Source: JBCBSS01 sp039819065 (GTDB lineage: Bacteria; Bacteroidota; Bacteroidia; Cytophagales; Cyclobacteriaceae). Taken from it: DNA of 63,861 nt. Location: NCBI GenBank assembly GCA_039819065.1, contig JBCBSS010000022.1, positions 1 to 63,861 of the forward strand, in the 5' to 3' direction. Positions 15,627 through 25,444 of this stretch are shown here, piece by piece (position 1 is the stretch's first letter; every line of letters begins with the position of its first letter). The notes under the pieces were generated by a model. It made no database searches and had not been told where the DNA came from. It saw nothing but the letters and a program-made list of their open reading frames with translations. The position numbers and the translations under genes were made by a program.

Positions 15627-18257
15627 ATGCTTAGCCAACTACGATTTCAATTTTTAGCTGCTCTCCTGTTGATTAAAATGGGTGCGGTTGTAGCGCAGGA
15701 AAACCTTCTGGACAAAAAGATCAGCATTGAACCCGCCAGTAAACCCGCCAAAACCTGGCTCTCAGAGGTTTCAAAGCAAGAAGGTGTGGTCTTTTCATAT
15801 AGAGAGTCGGTATTACCCAAAGAGAAGATAACTATTAAGACTGGTCAAATCACCATAGGCGAGTTCCTGGACAAGGTGTTTGAAGATCAGTCTGTAGCCT
15901 ATCGCGTCAAGGCCAATAAAATTATCATCAGCAAAAAGACCATACCTAAGACCGGAGCCAAGAATACACTACATGGCTATTTGAAAGATGCCAACTCGGG
16001 TGAGGAGTTAATTGGTGCCACTGTTCTAGTTGTAAATCAGAATAAAGCCAATCAAGATAGCTTGCCAATTGGGGCGATCACCAACGCATATGGGTTCTAT
16101 TCTATCACTATACCTCCCGGTCAATACCTGCTTCGTTACCAATATGTTGGTTTCGAAAGTATGGAAAAGTCAATTGATCTCTCGGGGAACACCAGAATGG
16201 ATTTGTTCCTGACACAGTCGACTTCGACCTTAGAGGAGGTAGTAATTGAAGGCAGTACAGATGCGGTGGATGACGCCATAGAAAGCCCTCTCTTAGGTGT
16301 AAATAATCTATCTGTAAGCCAAGTAAAAGTCATGCCGGCACTATTTGGAGAAGCAGACGTCATTAAGGCCGTGCAATTACTCCCAGGGGTAAAGGTACAA
16401 GGTGAAGGTTCTACCAACTTTTATGTCCGTGGCGGTGCGGCGGATCAAAATCTGATACTGATCGACGAAGCACCAATATACAACCCTTCTCATTTGCTAG
16501 GATTCTTTTCCGTGTTTAACCCGGATGCCATTAAGAATATGACATTCTACAAAGGCAGTATTCCAGCCTCCTATGGCGGCAGGCTTTCATCGGTATTGGA
16601 TATAAGACTAAAAGACGGGAATGACCAGCAGTTCGGTGTATCAGGAGGAATTGGTCTTACCGCAAGCCGATTGACCTTGGAAGGGCCGATTCGCAAAGGT
16701 AAAAGCTCGTTTATCGTATCCGCGAGAAGGACATACGCAGACCTGTTTTTAAACCTCTCAGGAGACGAATTCACCAGGGCTACTTCGGTCTATTTCTACG
16801 ACCTCAATGCCAAGGCCAATTTCGAACTCGACCCCAAGAATAAGATCTACTTTTCCGGATACTTCGGCCGAGATGTCAATCGCATCAGGTCTTTGCAATA
16901 TGCGATAGATTGGGGTAATGCTACCGGCACGGCCAGATGGAATCACTTGTTTAATGATCGCCTGTTCGCCAATACCACCTTCATTTATAGTAACTACGAC
17001 TACCTCATTAACCTGCCTAATCAAGCGGGTGAAATAGGTTGGGAATCAAGAATCAGAGACATAACTGCTAAAGTCGATTTCACTTATTTCCCGAACCCGA
17101 AAATCACTTCTACCTTCGGTCTAAGCAGTACTTTCCACCAGTTTTCCCCCGGGAAACCGACAAGTGATGGAATGAGTGGCATACCAGATGTCGACGCCCT
17201 GGAACATGGTGTTTACTTTAGTAACCACCACGAGATTAATAACCGATGGGCGCTGGAATATGGTATCAGGTATTCGCTATTTCAGTTGATAGGATCTACT
17301 GAAGAGATTGTCTACAACGATGACTTTGAAGCAGTTGATACGCGCAATATAGATGGTGGGGTTTATCAAAGCTATATGGGCCTGGAGCCTAGAATAAGTG
17401 GGCGCTACAAACTCAGTGAAAAGTCAGCAGTCAAAATTGGCTATGATCGCAATCGGCAATACATTCAGTTGCTCTCCAATCTGGCGCTCGGGCTGAATGT
17501 ATTCGATATCTGGTTTCCCAGTACTCGCTTTACCGAACCTCAGACCTCAGACCAATTCTCCCTCTCCTACAATCGCCATTCGAAATCTTCCAATTTAGCA
17601 TTTGTGATTGAGGGCTACTACAAACGGCTTCAGCATCAAATTGATTATCGGGATCATGCGAGATTGATCTTAAATCGTTTCATTGAGGGGGAAATTAGGC
17701 AGGGCAGAGGTCGGGCTTATGGCGTAGAGACGTCCATAGAAAAAACTAATGGTAAACTGACCGGGTGGATCAGCTACACTTGGTCGAGGGCTACCAGACA
17801 AATAGAGGGTATCAACAATGGTAACACTTACCCTGCTTTCTACGACCAGCCTCATCAAGTATCGATAGTAGGCAATTACAAGCTCAACCAAAGATGGACA
17901 ATTTCAAGCAACTGGGTTTATGCTACCGGAAGGCCTACTACCCTACCCGTAGAATCTTTCAGCTACGAGGACTTGATCATCCCAGTCTACGGAGAAAGAA
18001 ATGGTAGTCGTTTGCCGGATTATCATAGAATGGACATTTCTGCCACATTATACCCGAAACCTAAAGCAGATAGAAAAAACCGAAGCTCATGGGTATTCTC
18101 GATTTATAATGCCTATGGGCGCCCCAATGCTGCCACAGTATTCGTAACCAATGAATTAGAGGATATCGATCTGATCAGCAGCAGAGACCGTACTGCCTTT
18201 CATAGATTATCCATATTCACCATCATTCCCAGTGTTACTTACAATTTTAGTTTTTAA
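15627..18257 (+). CDS. TonB-dependent receptor with STN signalling domain
   Basis: 876 residues, outer membrane. Signal peptide (about 1-23), secretin/TonB N-terminal STN domain (about 35-105, the sigma-signalling module), carboxypeptidase-regulatory-like beta domain (about 113-200; GATVLVV, GFYSITIPPGQYLLRYQYVGF), plug (about 225-330; FYVRGGAADQNLILIDEAPIYNPSHL) and a 22-strand-type barrel ending VTYNFSF with terminal Phe. The substrate is not evident. There is no SusD partner; instead a DUF4249 lipoprotein gene overlaps its stop codon by one base. With the sigma and FecR genes upstream, it should both import a ligand and induce the operon. Confidence 0.93.
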   Translation: MLSQLRFQFLAALLLIKMGAVVAQENLLDKKISIEPASKPAKTWLSEVSKQEGVVFSYRESVLPKEKITIKTGQITIGEFLDKVFEDQSVAYRVKANKIIISKKTIPKTGAKNTLHGYLKDANSGEELIGATVLVVNQNKANQDSLPIGAITNAYGFYSITIPPGQYLLRYQYVGFESMEKSIDLSGNTRMDLFLTQSTSTLEEVVIEGSTDAVDDAIESPLLGVNNLSVSQVKVMPALFGEADVIKAVQLLPGVKVQGEGSTNFYVRGGAADQNLILIDEAPIYNPSHLLGFFSVFNPDAIKNMTFYKGSIPASYGGRLSSVLDIRLKDGNDQQFGVSGGIGLTASRLTLEGPIRKGKSSFIVSARRTYADLFLNLSGDEFTRATSVYFYDLNAKANFELDPKNKIYFSGYFGRDVNRIRSLQYAIDWGNATGTARWNHLFNDRLFANTTFIYSNYDYLINLPNQAGEIGWESRIRDITAKVDFTYFPNPKITSTFGLSSTFHQFSPGKPTSDGMSGIPDVDALEHGVYFSNHHEINNRWALEYGIRYSLFQLIGSTEEIVYNDDFEAVDTRNIDGGVYQSYMGLEPRISGRYKLSEKSAVKIGYDRNRQYIQLLSNLALGLNVFDIWFPSTRFTEPQTSDQFSLSYNRHSKSSNLAFVIEGYYKRLQHQIDYRDHARLILNRFIEGEIRQGRGRAYGVETSIEKTNGKLTGWISYTWSRATRQIEGINNGNTYPAFYDQPHQVSIVGNYKLNQRWTISSNWVYATGRPTTLPVESFSYEDLIIPVYGERNGSRLPDYHRMDISATLYPKPKADRKNRSSWVFSIYNAYGRPNAATVFVTNELEDIDLISSRDRTAFHRLSIFTIIPSVTYNFSF

Positions 18258-19147
18258 TGGCTATGAATAGAATCATCATATTGCTGGCTCTTGTGCTCAC
18301 CCTCAGCTCTTGTCTTGACCAAATCGCCTGGGAGGAGGCAGAAAACCCTTCCGGAAGATTGGTGGTAGAAGGGCTCATCACGAGTGAGCGGAAAGCACAT
18401 ACGGTCAAGTTGACCCAAACCATGCCTGTCATAGTGGACACGCTTCCACCTGTTGTCACAGGGGCGGTTGTCACCATTGATGACGGTACTCAGGTTTTCA
18501 CCCTAACCGAAAAAGAGCCCGGTATTTACCAGACCGATACTACCGTGGCTGGAGAAGTAGGCAACACTTATCACCTTACCATCAATTTCAACGGAGAGAT
18601 ATTTGAAGCCTTTGCAGCAATGATAGCGGTAGAGCCTCCTTCTTCGATAGGGGTGACTGCACGGGACAACTTCCCTGCTGGAGCGGGTGAAGAAGGGGAT
18701 TTTTTTCAATTCATTTACAGAAACAATTTTGGTTCATCTGCTCCACTGCACTATCAAATCAGATCGGAACTACCTGAAAACGTTTCGGATTTCTATCCTC
18801 CAGAATGGCAAATGCCTAATTGGTTGGTTTGGCAGCTTGAAAATCAGGGGCTTACCTTGCAAGACTCTAGTTATTACTTACATCCAGGTTTAGAGCCTCC
18901 TGCCATTTTCACCTATGGTGAAACCAACGAAACACGTATTACATTAGGTACGACGATAACAGAGACTTTCGGGTCAATGACTGAGGAGCATTATGCCTTC
19001 GTCAGGGCCATTCTATCCGAATCAGAATGGAGAGGGTTAGGGCCTTTTGGATATATACCGGCTGATGCACCCACCAACCTATCCAACGGTGCCCTAGGCT
19101 ACTTTGCCGCCTCAGAAGTAATACGCATCCAACAGGTCATAGAATAA
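18257..19147 (+). CDS. DUF4249 outer-membrane lipoprotein
   Basis: 296 residues. Lipoprotein signal peptide with lipobox LSSC (Cys at about 19). The body (about 30-290) fits DUF4249: early RLVVEGLITSE, an Ig-like segment with V-T-I-D-D-G-T and GIYQTDTTVAG, and a late YGFV-like tail with YFAAS. DUF4249 proteins are encoded beside STN-type TonB receptors in Bacteroidota and are thought to be surface-exposed accessory proteins; the role is not established. Its ATG overlaps the TAA of the receptor gene (TAATG), indicating translational coupling. Confidence 0.9.
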   Translation: MAMNRIIILLALVLTLSSCLDQIAWEEAENPSGRLVVEGLITSERKAHTVKLTQTMPVIVDTLPPVVTGAVVTIDDGTQVFTLTEKEPGIYQTDTTVAGEVGNTYHLTINFNGEIFEAFAAMIAVEPPSSIGVTARDNFPAGAGEEGDFFQFIYRNNFGSSAPLHYQIRSELPENVSDFYPPEWQMPNWLVWQLENQGLTLQDSSYYLHPGLEPPAIFTYGETNETRITLGTTITETFGSMTEEHYAFVRAILSESEWRGLGPFGYIPADAPTNLSNGALGYFAASEVIRIQQVIE

Positions 19148-19172
19148 ACCCAAACGCGAAAGCTACAAATGG

Positions 19173-20225
19173 TCAAGATTGATTCAGCCCTGTTTCCAAC
19201 CGGTCAGTCACATAGTCTTTTTCCATAGAAGGCATGTTTACCGTCCTTTTTTTGACCTTGGTGTTGGTCTTGGCCAATTCTTCAAACCGTTGACTTTCAT
19301 AACCATACTCTTCTATTTTAAGCAAGTGGTCATAAGGGCCTTGAGAGGAAATGAGCTTGACGAAAACAGGCGCTGTTTCTACCATAATAAACAGTAAGAT
19401 GATAAACCAATTGGCCAACCAGATAGCATTGCTTTTTGCTGTCAGCCTGTCCAAAGCCTCCATGCGCGCGGCAGGACCATCTAGTTTCTGTTTTCCCAAC
19501 GCCGTTATTTCTGCTGACATGATAGAATCGTTCTTGGCTAATGTACTCAGTTTACTATCGATCAATGAGTCATTCTTAGCTGTTAACTCAGCCAGCTCGG
19601 CCTCTACACGATCAGCATCGGCTTTTTTAATCTTATAAATAGGCCCGGCGTTACGTCTTTGGCTGCCACCTGTACCGTCGGCTTCTTGTTGGGCAATTTG
19701 TCTTAGTTCATCACGCTTGGCCGCTTTGTCAACTACTTCCTGTTTCAATTGGTCTATTTCCTGGTTGAGCGTTTGTTGCGTGGTAGTAAACCTGGATTTG
19801 ATTTCAGCTTCTTGCGCAGCATAAACCTGCTGCTCCATGATAGCCAGTTCGCCTTTAATTTCTTTCTCAAAGATCTTCATCTCCAATGGTTTGGCGATTA
19901 CAATTGAGATCAATACGGCTAGGGCAATTCTAGGCAGCGCAGTAAGCAATTCTTTTTTGATATTGCCTTCTTTTCTCATGCTCGATACGATGTATCGGTC
20001 AAGGTTAAAGATCATTACACCCCAGAGTAAACCAAAAATGGATGCAATCCATACATTGTCAAACACAGTGTACAAAGCGTAAGCACCAGCCAACGCGGCA
20101 AATACTCCGGTGAAGAAGATAGTGGCTCCTATTCCTGCATACTTGCTGGATTCTGAAGGGCATTGTTTAAGAATAGGAATACTGGCACCGGAACATGTCC
20201 AAAAAAATGACTTGATTTTTTCCAT
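19173..20225 (-). CDS. DUF4407 membrane protein
   Basis: 350 residues. Three hydrophobic regions near the N-terminus (about 32-52, 55-75 and 93-112) and one at about 270-290 enclose a long, largely charged coiled coil (about 120-260; MEQQVYAAQEAEIKSRF, QTLNQEIDQLKQEVVDKAAK). NLDRYIVSSMRKEG after the second helix and VETAPVFVKL after the last are DUF4407 signatures. The function is unknown. It is convergent with the DUF4249 gene, 25 bases apart, and is not part of that operon. Confidence 0.88.
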   Translation of the reverse strand: MEKIKSFFWTCSGASIPILKQCPSESSKYAGIGATIFFTGVFAALAGAYALYTVFDNVWIASIFGLLWGVMIFNLDRYIVSSMRKEGNIKKELLTALPRIALAVLISIVIAKPLEMKIFEKEIKGELAIMEQQVYAAQEAEIKSRFTTTQQTLNQEIDQLKQEVVDKAAKRDELRQIAQQEADGTGGSQRRNAGPIYKIKKADADRVEAELAELTAKNDSLIDSKLSTLAKNDSIMSAEITALGKQKLDGPAARMEALDRLTAKSNAIWLANWFIILLFIMVETAPVFVKLISSQGPYDHLLKIEEYGYESQRFEELAKTNTKVKKRTVNMPSMEKDYVTDRLETGLNQS

Positions 20226-20644
20226 GAAAAAGTAACGCTTTAGTGGATAGGAATATTATCAAACCATGAAGGGTCAAGATGTATGCCATATACCATAAGT
20301 TGCACTCAAGGCACCTGAGGTGGTAGAAGTGAATAGCATTATGTACGTATGTGAACGGCCTACTGTACGCTTATGCGTGCTCTTGAGCAAATGCATCGTA
20401 GGAGGAATAAGTCTAACTGTCACCTCAAATGAGAAGAAGAAAACCAGTTAAAGCTTGAGTAATACTGATTATCAGGCACTTAGGTTAGAAGTATTAAAAC
20501 ACTTGTTCACAAGAATTGTGTAATAAGCAATTTCTAAAAGAACCTTACATCTTCCTCTAACTGAGGGGATTGACTTCTTAAGTATGACTCGATTTAGCTA
20601 TTATTGTGTTAACATGGGTAAATGTTTAGGCAAAAAAAATCAGA
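20226..20644. other. Divergent intergenic region, nothing recognised
   Basis: 419 bases between the divergent DUF4407 and Cache-sensor genes. No reading frame of note, no strong hairpin with a T-tract and no clear TTG/TAnnTTTG promoter pair was found. Both promoters must lie here. Confidence 0.6.
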
Positions 20645-22435
20645 ATGAAACTACGCGCGAAGATCATTTTCATCATCAGCTCGATGCTGGCTGTTACTGT
20701 AATCGCTATAAGCAGTATAACGATTTACAGCATTAATAAGAAAGGGCAAGAAGACCTGGCCAACTTCGAAGAAAATGAATTCGAAAATATCCAAACCAAC
20801 CTGAAGGACATCGTCGAAGTGGCTGCTGGTGTGATAGAAACACAACATCAGAAATTGGAGAACGATGACTATGTGTTGAAATACATCAAAGCGAACAAGT
20901 TGGATAATGCTGATAGCGCCATTCTAGCTATGAGTGCACCCGAATTGCTCTCTCTATACGGTGTTGAAGCTAAAAACGAGTTGATGCAGCAAGCGCTTAA
21001 AAACTTATCAAATGTACGTTTTGATGATGGAGAAGGCTACTTCTGGGTGACAGACAATACACTACCCTACCCGACCATGCTCATGCATGCCTCAAAGCCC
21101 CAAAACGTGGGCAAAGTGATGAGCGATGAGAAATACAATACCGAGAAATACGATAAAGAGAACATCTATAAAAGACGTGTCGAACTATGTAAAGAGAATG
21201 GACAGGGCTTTGTAGAATACATCATGAACAAACCCGGATCGGATACAGTGTTCAATAAGCTTTCCTATTCTAAGCTATATGAACCCGTGGGATGGGTAAT
21301 ATCAACTGGTATCTATACGGATCAAGTACAGGCGGCAGTAACCATGAGGTCGGAGCATATCAAAGATCAGCGTAACGAGGCCATTCTCTATATCATTCTT
21401 GCCTCTTTGCTTATTCTATCTACAGGCATTGCCGTTACATTTTATTTCAGTACCCTGATCGTGAAGGGTGTTAACCGGGTAAAAGATACCCTATCTGCCT
21501 TGTCTTTAGGACATGAAGTTTCTCATATTCGAAACTTCGGAAAGGATGAAATTGGACAAATGACTTCTTCTTTGAATGACTTGGTAGACGGCAATAAAAA
21601 CTACATTTCATTCGCAAAAGAAATAGGTAATGGCAACCTCGATTACTCATTCAAGACGCTCAGTGAGGAGGATGCGCTTGGTAATGAGCTGATTAAAATG
21701 AGAGATAACCTGGTCAAATCAGCTGATGATGAGGGGAAAAGAAGCTGGACTACTGAAGGTTTAGCGAAGTTTAGCGAGATTTTACGCCGAAATAATACAA
21801 ATATTACCTTGCTGGGAGACGAAGTGCTCAGCGCTTTGGTAGATTATCTCAAAATCAATCAAGGTGGCCTATACATCTTAAATGACGACGACAAAGACGA
21901 ACAGTATGTAGAAATGGTGGCATGTTACGCTTACAGCCGCAAGAAGCACTTACATAAGCGTATTGAGATCGGCGAAGGCCTGGTGGGACAATGCTACCTT
22001 GAAAGGCAACCTATTTTCTTGAAGCAGGTACCGAGAGAATATGTGAATATCACTTCGGGTCTTGGAGATGCGCCACCGAGCTTCGTGGCCATTATGCCGC
22101 TTATGTATAATGACGAAATGTATGGCGTGTTGGAAATCGCTGCTTTCAACTGTCTGGAGCCCCATGAGACGGATTTCCTTGAAAAGCTATGTGAAAGTAT
22201 CGCCTCTACGGTAAGTACGGTGAAGGTGAATGAAAAAACCAAAGGGCTTCTGGAAGAGAGTCAGAAAATGGCTGAGGAGCTACGTTCTCAGGAAGAAGAG
22301 CTTAGACAGAATCAAGAGGAAATACAGGCTACCCAAGAAGAAATGACAAGACGTCAATCGGAGATAATGAATGAAAATGAGCTACTGAAGCAGGAATTGG
22401 GTAAAGTCAGAACACAAACCGTCAGTAGTAATTAA
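20645..22435 (+). CDS. Cache-HAMP-GAF membrane sensor without output domain
   Basis: 596 residues. Membrane helix (about 6-28); periplasmic single Cache domain (about 35-230; DGEGYFWVTD, GFVEYIMNKPGSD, KLYEPVGWVISTGIY); second helix (about 243-268); HAMP (about 270-325); a further linker; GAF (about 385-530; GEGLVGQCYLERQPIFLKQVP); and a Glu/Gln-rich coiled coil (about 532-590). There is no methyl-accepting signalling tip, kinase, cyclase or DNA-binding domain. It is therefore a ligand-sensing protein that must act through a partner docking on the coiled coil. It is a single-gene unit with a strong terminator at 22450. Confidence 0.88.
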   Translation: MKLRAKIIFIISSMLAVTVIAISSITIYSINKKGQEDLANFEENEFENIQTNLKDIVEVAAGVIETQHQKLENDDYVLKYIKANKLDNADSAILAMSAPELLSLYGVEAKNELMQQALKNLSNVRFDDGEGYFWVTDNTLPYPTMLMHASKPQNVGKVMSDEKYNTEKYDKENIYKRRVELCKENGQGFVEYIMNKPGSDTVFNKLSYSKLYEPVGWVISTGIYTDQVQAAVTMRSEHIKDQRNEAILYIILASLLILSTGIAVTFYFSTLIVKGVNRVKDTLSALSLGHEVSHIRNFGKDEIGQMTSSLNDLVDGNKNYISFAKEIGNGNLDYSFKTLSEEDALGNELIKMRDNLVKSADDEGKRSWTTEGLAKFSEILRRNNTNITLLGDEVLSALVDYLKINQGGLYILNDDDKDEQYVEMVACYAYSRKKHLHKRIEIGEGLVGQCYLERQPIFLKQVPREYVNITSGLGDAPPSFVAIMPLMYNDEMYGVLEIAAFNCLEPHETDFLEKLCESIASTVSTVKVNEKTKGLLEESQKMAEELRSQEEELRQNQEEIQATQEEMTRRQSEIMNENELLKQELGKVRTQTVSSN

Positions 22436-22449
22436 GAACAGTATTTGTC

Positions 22450-22505
22450 GCGCCAAGACAATGATAAGAAGCTAGAAGACCTTATCATTGTGGCGCTTTA
22501 TTTTT
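22450..22505 (+). terminator. Rho-independent terminator
   Basis: GCGCC (22450-22454) and CAATGATAAG (22459-22468) pair with CTTATCATTG (22481-22490) and GGCGC (22492-22496), followed by TTTATTTTT. It ends the Cache-sensor transcript. Confidence 0.85.
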
Positions 22506-22521
22506 ACAACTCCTTTACGTA

Positions 22522-23793
22522 ATGATTTTAAAGGCCCGGCTTTTGCCGATTTTTTTGCTGCTATTCCTGTTTTATTCTCCCCTTCAGGCTCAATTTGAAT
22601 TAGACGGTGAGTTCAGACCTAGAGGTCAATTCAATAATGGTTTCCGTCGATTACCCAGGCCGGGAGAAGAATCAGCATTAGTTTTCTCACAGCGCATTCG
22701 GATCAACGGTACTTATCAGCATAAAGACCAGTTAAAGCTTTATTTCAGTTTACAGGATGCCCGCGTTTTTGGTGATCAGGATGATAGAAGAGATCAGGCC
22801 AATACCGGCTTTTTCCAGGCATGGGCAGAATTGTCAATCAATAAAAAACTGAGTTTTCAACTGGGACGCCAGCCTTTGCACTATGACGATGGCTATCTAT
22901 TTACCAATCCACAATGGAAACTTGATGGTCGTACGTATGATGCAGGAAGGTTGAAGTTTCAAGATTCGACTTTTCAGGCTCACATTGTAGCGGCACATAA
23001 CCAAGATCGTGTTGTTCTAAGTGAAACACGCTTCCAGAATGAGATCTATAAAAACTTGCAGATTGTTTGGCTCAAGAAGACATTTGGTGAATCAAGGGCT
23101 TCGTTCATCTTCACCAACCGCGGTTTGCAACGTGCTGACTCTGTAGTCAGATATGACCAAACTTTCGGCCCGAATATCAAATTACAAAAAGGAAATAAGT
23201 TCATTCAAGGGATTTACTATTTTCAAACTGGCAGGGATACGCTTGATCGCGAGCGTAATGCCAACTTGCTGGCTATTAAATTAGGCTACTCTCCTACTAA
23301 CAAACTGAGCTTTATTTTGGGATTAGATGCGCTATCGGGAACGGATGGTCGTACACTCGCTTCACCTAACAATCGTATCAATAATAACTTTGATAACCTT
23401 TATGGATACCGCCACAAATACTTTGGTATTATAGATTACTTCTATCGTGGTTTTTTCCCTCCTTCGGGGCTGAGGGATTTCCTGTTTTACACTACGTATA
23501 AGTTCAGTAATAGGCTCACCGGTAAAATGCAACTTCATTCATTCCACGGACATTCCGATGTGCTAGACCCTGAAAACCCAAACAACACGTTGGATGACCG
23601 GCTAGGTTTTGAGGCGGATTTCTTGGCCGATTATAAACTCAATGATATTACGGTGATCAAGTTTGGCTATGCGCATTTGTGGGCCACGGAAACCATGGAA
23701 GCTATTCAAGGCGGAGGCAATAGCGACGAAACACTCAATTTTGCCTATGTGGAGCTGATCATCAAGCCTAAGTTTTTCAGTAGCAACGATTGA
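22522..23793 (+). CDS. Alginate-export-like outer-membrane porin
   Basis: 423 residues with a signal peptide (about 1-24). The mature protein is a run of amphipathic strands with aromatic ends and resembles the AlgE/alginate-export porin family: ELDGEFRPRGQF at the start, SQRIRINGTYQ, KLYFSLQDARVFGD, FQAWAELSINKKLSFQLGRQ and DDRLGFEADFLADY. In family members the barrel exports or admits anionic polysaccharide. No alginate synthesis genes lie nearby, so the substrate is open and a general porin is possible. It is preceded by the terminator at 22450. Confidence 0.75.
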   Translation: MILKARLLPIFLLLFLFYSPLQAQFELDGEFRPRGQFNNGFRRLPRPGEESALVFSQRIRINGTYQHKDQLKLYFSLQDARVFGDQDDRRDQANTGFFQAWAELSINKKLSFQLGRQPLHYDDGYLFTNPQWKLDGRTYDAGRLKFQDSTFQAHIVAAHNQDRVVLSETRFQNEIYKNLQIVWLKKTFGESRASFIFTNRGLQRADSVVRYDQTFGPNIKLQKGNKFIQGIYYFQTGRDTLDRERNANLLAIKLGYSPTNKLSFILGLDALSGTDGRTLASPNNRINNNFDNLYGYRHKYFGIIDYFYRGFFPPSGLRDFLFYTTYKFSNRLTGKMQLHSFHGHSDVLDPENPNNTLDDRLGFEADFLADYKLNDITVIKFGYAHLWATETMEAIQGGGNSDETLNFAYVELIIKPKFFSSND

Positions 23794-23830
23794 TCAATAT
23801 CTAAAGTCTTCTGACTTCTGAAAGATGAAG

Positions 23831-24634
23831 CTACTTCACTGCTTCATACAATTGAATTACCTCTAGGGTCACAACATCAGGTCGCTCATTCCAAACTTTG
23901 TGAGTAGCACCAGTAGCCAATACATATTTTCTACCTTCAGCATTACCAAAGTCCTTAAGACAGCTTTTCCAATTTTCTGTTTCATATGGCTTAACCATAG
24001 GTAAGAGTTGCTCTGCGGCTATGAGCGTCAGCGGTATGTCCGGAGAGATATATTTGTCCTGCATAAAAGCGGTTATCTTCTTCAAATGTTGAAGCACATA
24101 ATACAAGCCGGGCTTATATTGCTTGATCATTGACCAGTCGCTTGCTTTTATAGCATCAATAAAACCTTGAGACCATTCAGGCGTGAAAAAGCATGGCAAC
24201 GCCGGATCAATAAAAATGGCACCTTTGACCCTATCTGGGTTTCTGTAGGCAAATAGTGAGGCATAGAAGCCTCCGAAAGAATGGCTTACCAGAAATACAT
24301 TACCATCATAGCCTAACTGCTTTAAGGCTGTTTCGAGGTTTTCTATTTCCGATTGAAAGCTGATGTTGGCCGTGTCTATTTCGCTTTGCCCCAGACCTGC
24401 CCTATCGTAGGTAATCAACGTGGTTCCTGTTGCTTGATGAATAGAATCCAGCAGTACTTCCCAGACGCTGCCATCATCACCATTACCTGCCTCGAAAAGG
24501 ATGGGTATGCCCTGCCCTTGTCTGATTTTGAAATGAAGTTTGTGTCCATCTACTTGGACAATCGTATCAATAGTCTGAGCACGGGCTTCTATAAAAAGAA
24601 AAAGGCCCACTGCGAGGGTCAGTATTTTCGTCAT
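23831..24634 (-). CDS. Exported alpha/beta hydrolase
   Basis: 267 residues with a signal peptide (about 1-20). Alpha/beta-hydrolase fold: an oxyanion region (EAGNGDDGSVW), TYDRAGLGQSE, nucleophile Ser at about 119 in SHSFGG, a likely acid Asp in FIDPALP and catalytic His in GATHKVWNERPD near the C-terminus. The substrate is unknown. It is convergent with the porin gene, 37 bases away, and 115 bases downstream of the next gene. Confidence 0.85.
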   Translation of the reverse strand: MTKILTLAVGLFLFIEARAQTIDTIVQVDGHKLHFKIRQGQGIPILFEAGNGDDGSVWEVLLDSIHQATGTTLITYDRAGLGQSEIDTANISFQSEIENLETALKQLGYDGNVFLVSHSFGGFYASLFAYRNPDRVKGAIFIDPALPCFFTPEWSQGFIDAIKASDWSMIKQYKPGLYYVLQHLKKITAFMQDKYISPDIPLTLIAAEQLLPMVKPYETENWKSCLKDFGNAEGRKYVLATGATHKVWNERPDVVTLEVIQLYEAVK

Positions 24635-24749
24635 GGTATTACTTTCTACAGGTCAGACTAATAAATCGGTTAATTGTTACGCCCTTCACTCAAACCTGTT
24701 TATAACAGGCGGATGAAGACGATTTTCTATGCTGACCTCGAAAGCCTGA

Positions 24750-25106
24750 CTACAATTCTGAAAGCGAGTAGACTATCTGTTTGCCTCTGTCTTTACCAAT
24801 GCGCACCATTTCGTCAGCACCTCCGGAAGGGCCTCCTATTCTAAAAATGATATCACACTTACTGATCAAGCGAATGGCTACAGGGTGAAAAAGCTCATTC
24901 CAAACGTCATCGCCCATTTCCTTCGACCCGGCCGTCTCGACCAGCGGGAGGGCAAACCACTCACCCAATACAGGAAGGTGGCCCAGTTGATAAAGCTTCA
25001 ATGCCATATCGTTCATGGCATCGACATTCTTTTGAATAAGCTCAGGATCGTCGTTAGTTCCCGAGCGATACGGTCCGGCGACCAGGATCATTAATGGTTC
25101 TCGCAT
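24750..25106 (-). CDS. DUF4406-like / nucleoside 2-deoxyribosyltransferase-fold protein
   Basis: 118 residues, soluble. ILVAGPYRSGTNDDPELIQ at the N-terminus, then a helix with N-x-D-A-M-N-D-M-A-L-K and GHLPVLGEWFALPL, then CDIIFRIGGPSGGADEMVRIGKDRGKQIVYSL. This order is that of the DUF4406/nucleoside-deoxyribosyltransferase-like fold: a Rossmann-like nucleotide site with a conserved G-P-Y and S-x-G-A-D. The specific reaction cannot be assigned. It is divergent from the GH30-like gene. Confidence 0.75.
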   Translation of the reverse strand: MREPLMILVAGPYRSGTNDDPELIQKNVDAMNDMALKLYQLGHLPVLGEWFALPLVETAGSKEMGDDVWNELFHPVAIRLISKCDIIFRIGGPSGGADEMVRIGKDRGKQIVYSLSEL

Positions 25107-25444
25107 AATAATGCACCTTTTGGTTTTTTTGATTAAGAGTGAAAGTCTTAAATCCTGTTCTACCTACTATTTCACTAAACTTTAATAACGAACATACAAG
25201 ATAGTAATGTACACAAAATCATCTTATCATATTATAGTTTGTTGAGACCGTATCCCATTTTCCTGGGTAAAGCAGCATATGGCAGAAGGGTTCAGCCTGA
25301 CAGTCGTTAATCTGTATTGACATTTTTTGGTGATTAATAGTGTTTAAGCTTATTGAATGCAGTTTATGCTATATGACCAGTACAATACAGGATGGTCGAT
25401 TTGAAAATAATCATGAACATTATAGCGACCCTATCTAAGTGAAT
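25107..25444. other. Divergent intergenic region, nothing recognised
   Basis: 338 bases between divergent genes. It is A+T-rich, without a coding frame, a strong hairpin or repeat family members. Confidence 0.6.

Noticed and set aside
24750..25106. Confident call as nucleoside 2-deoxyribosyltransferase
   Set aside because: Only the fold pattern is visible; the catalytic Glu context is not clear enough for the specific enzyme.
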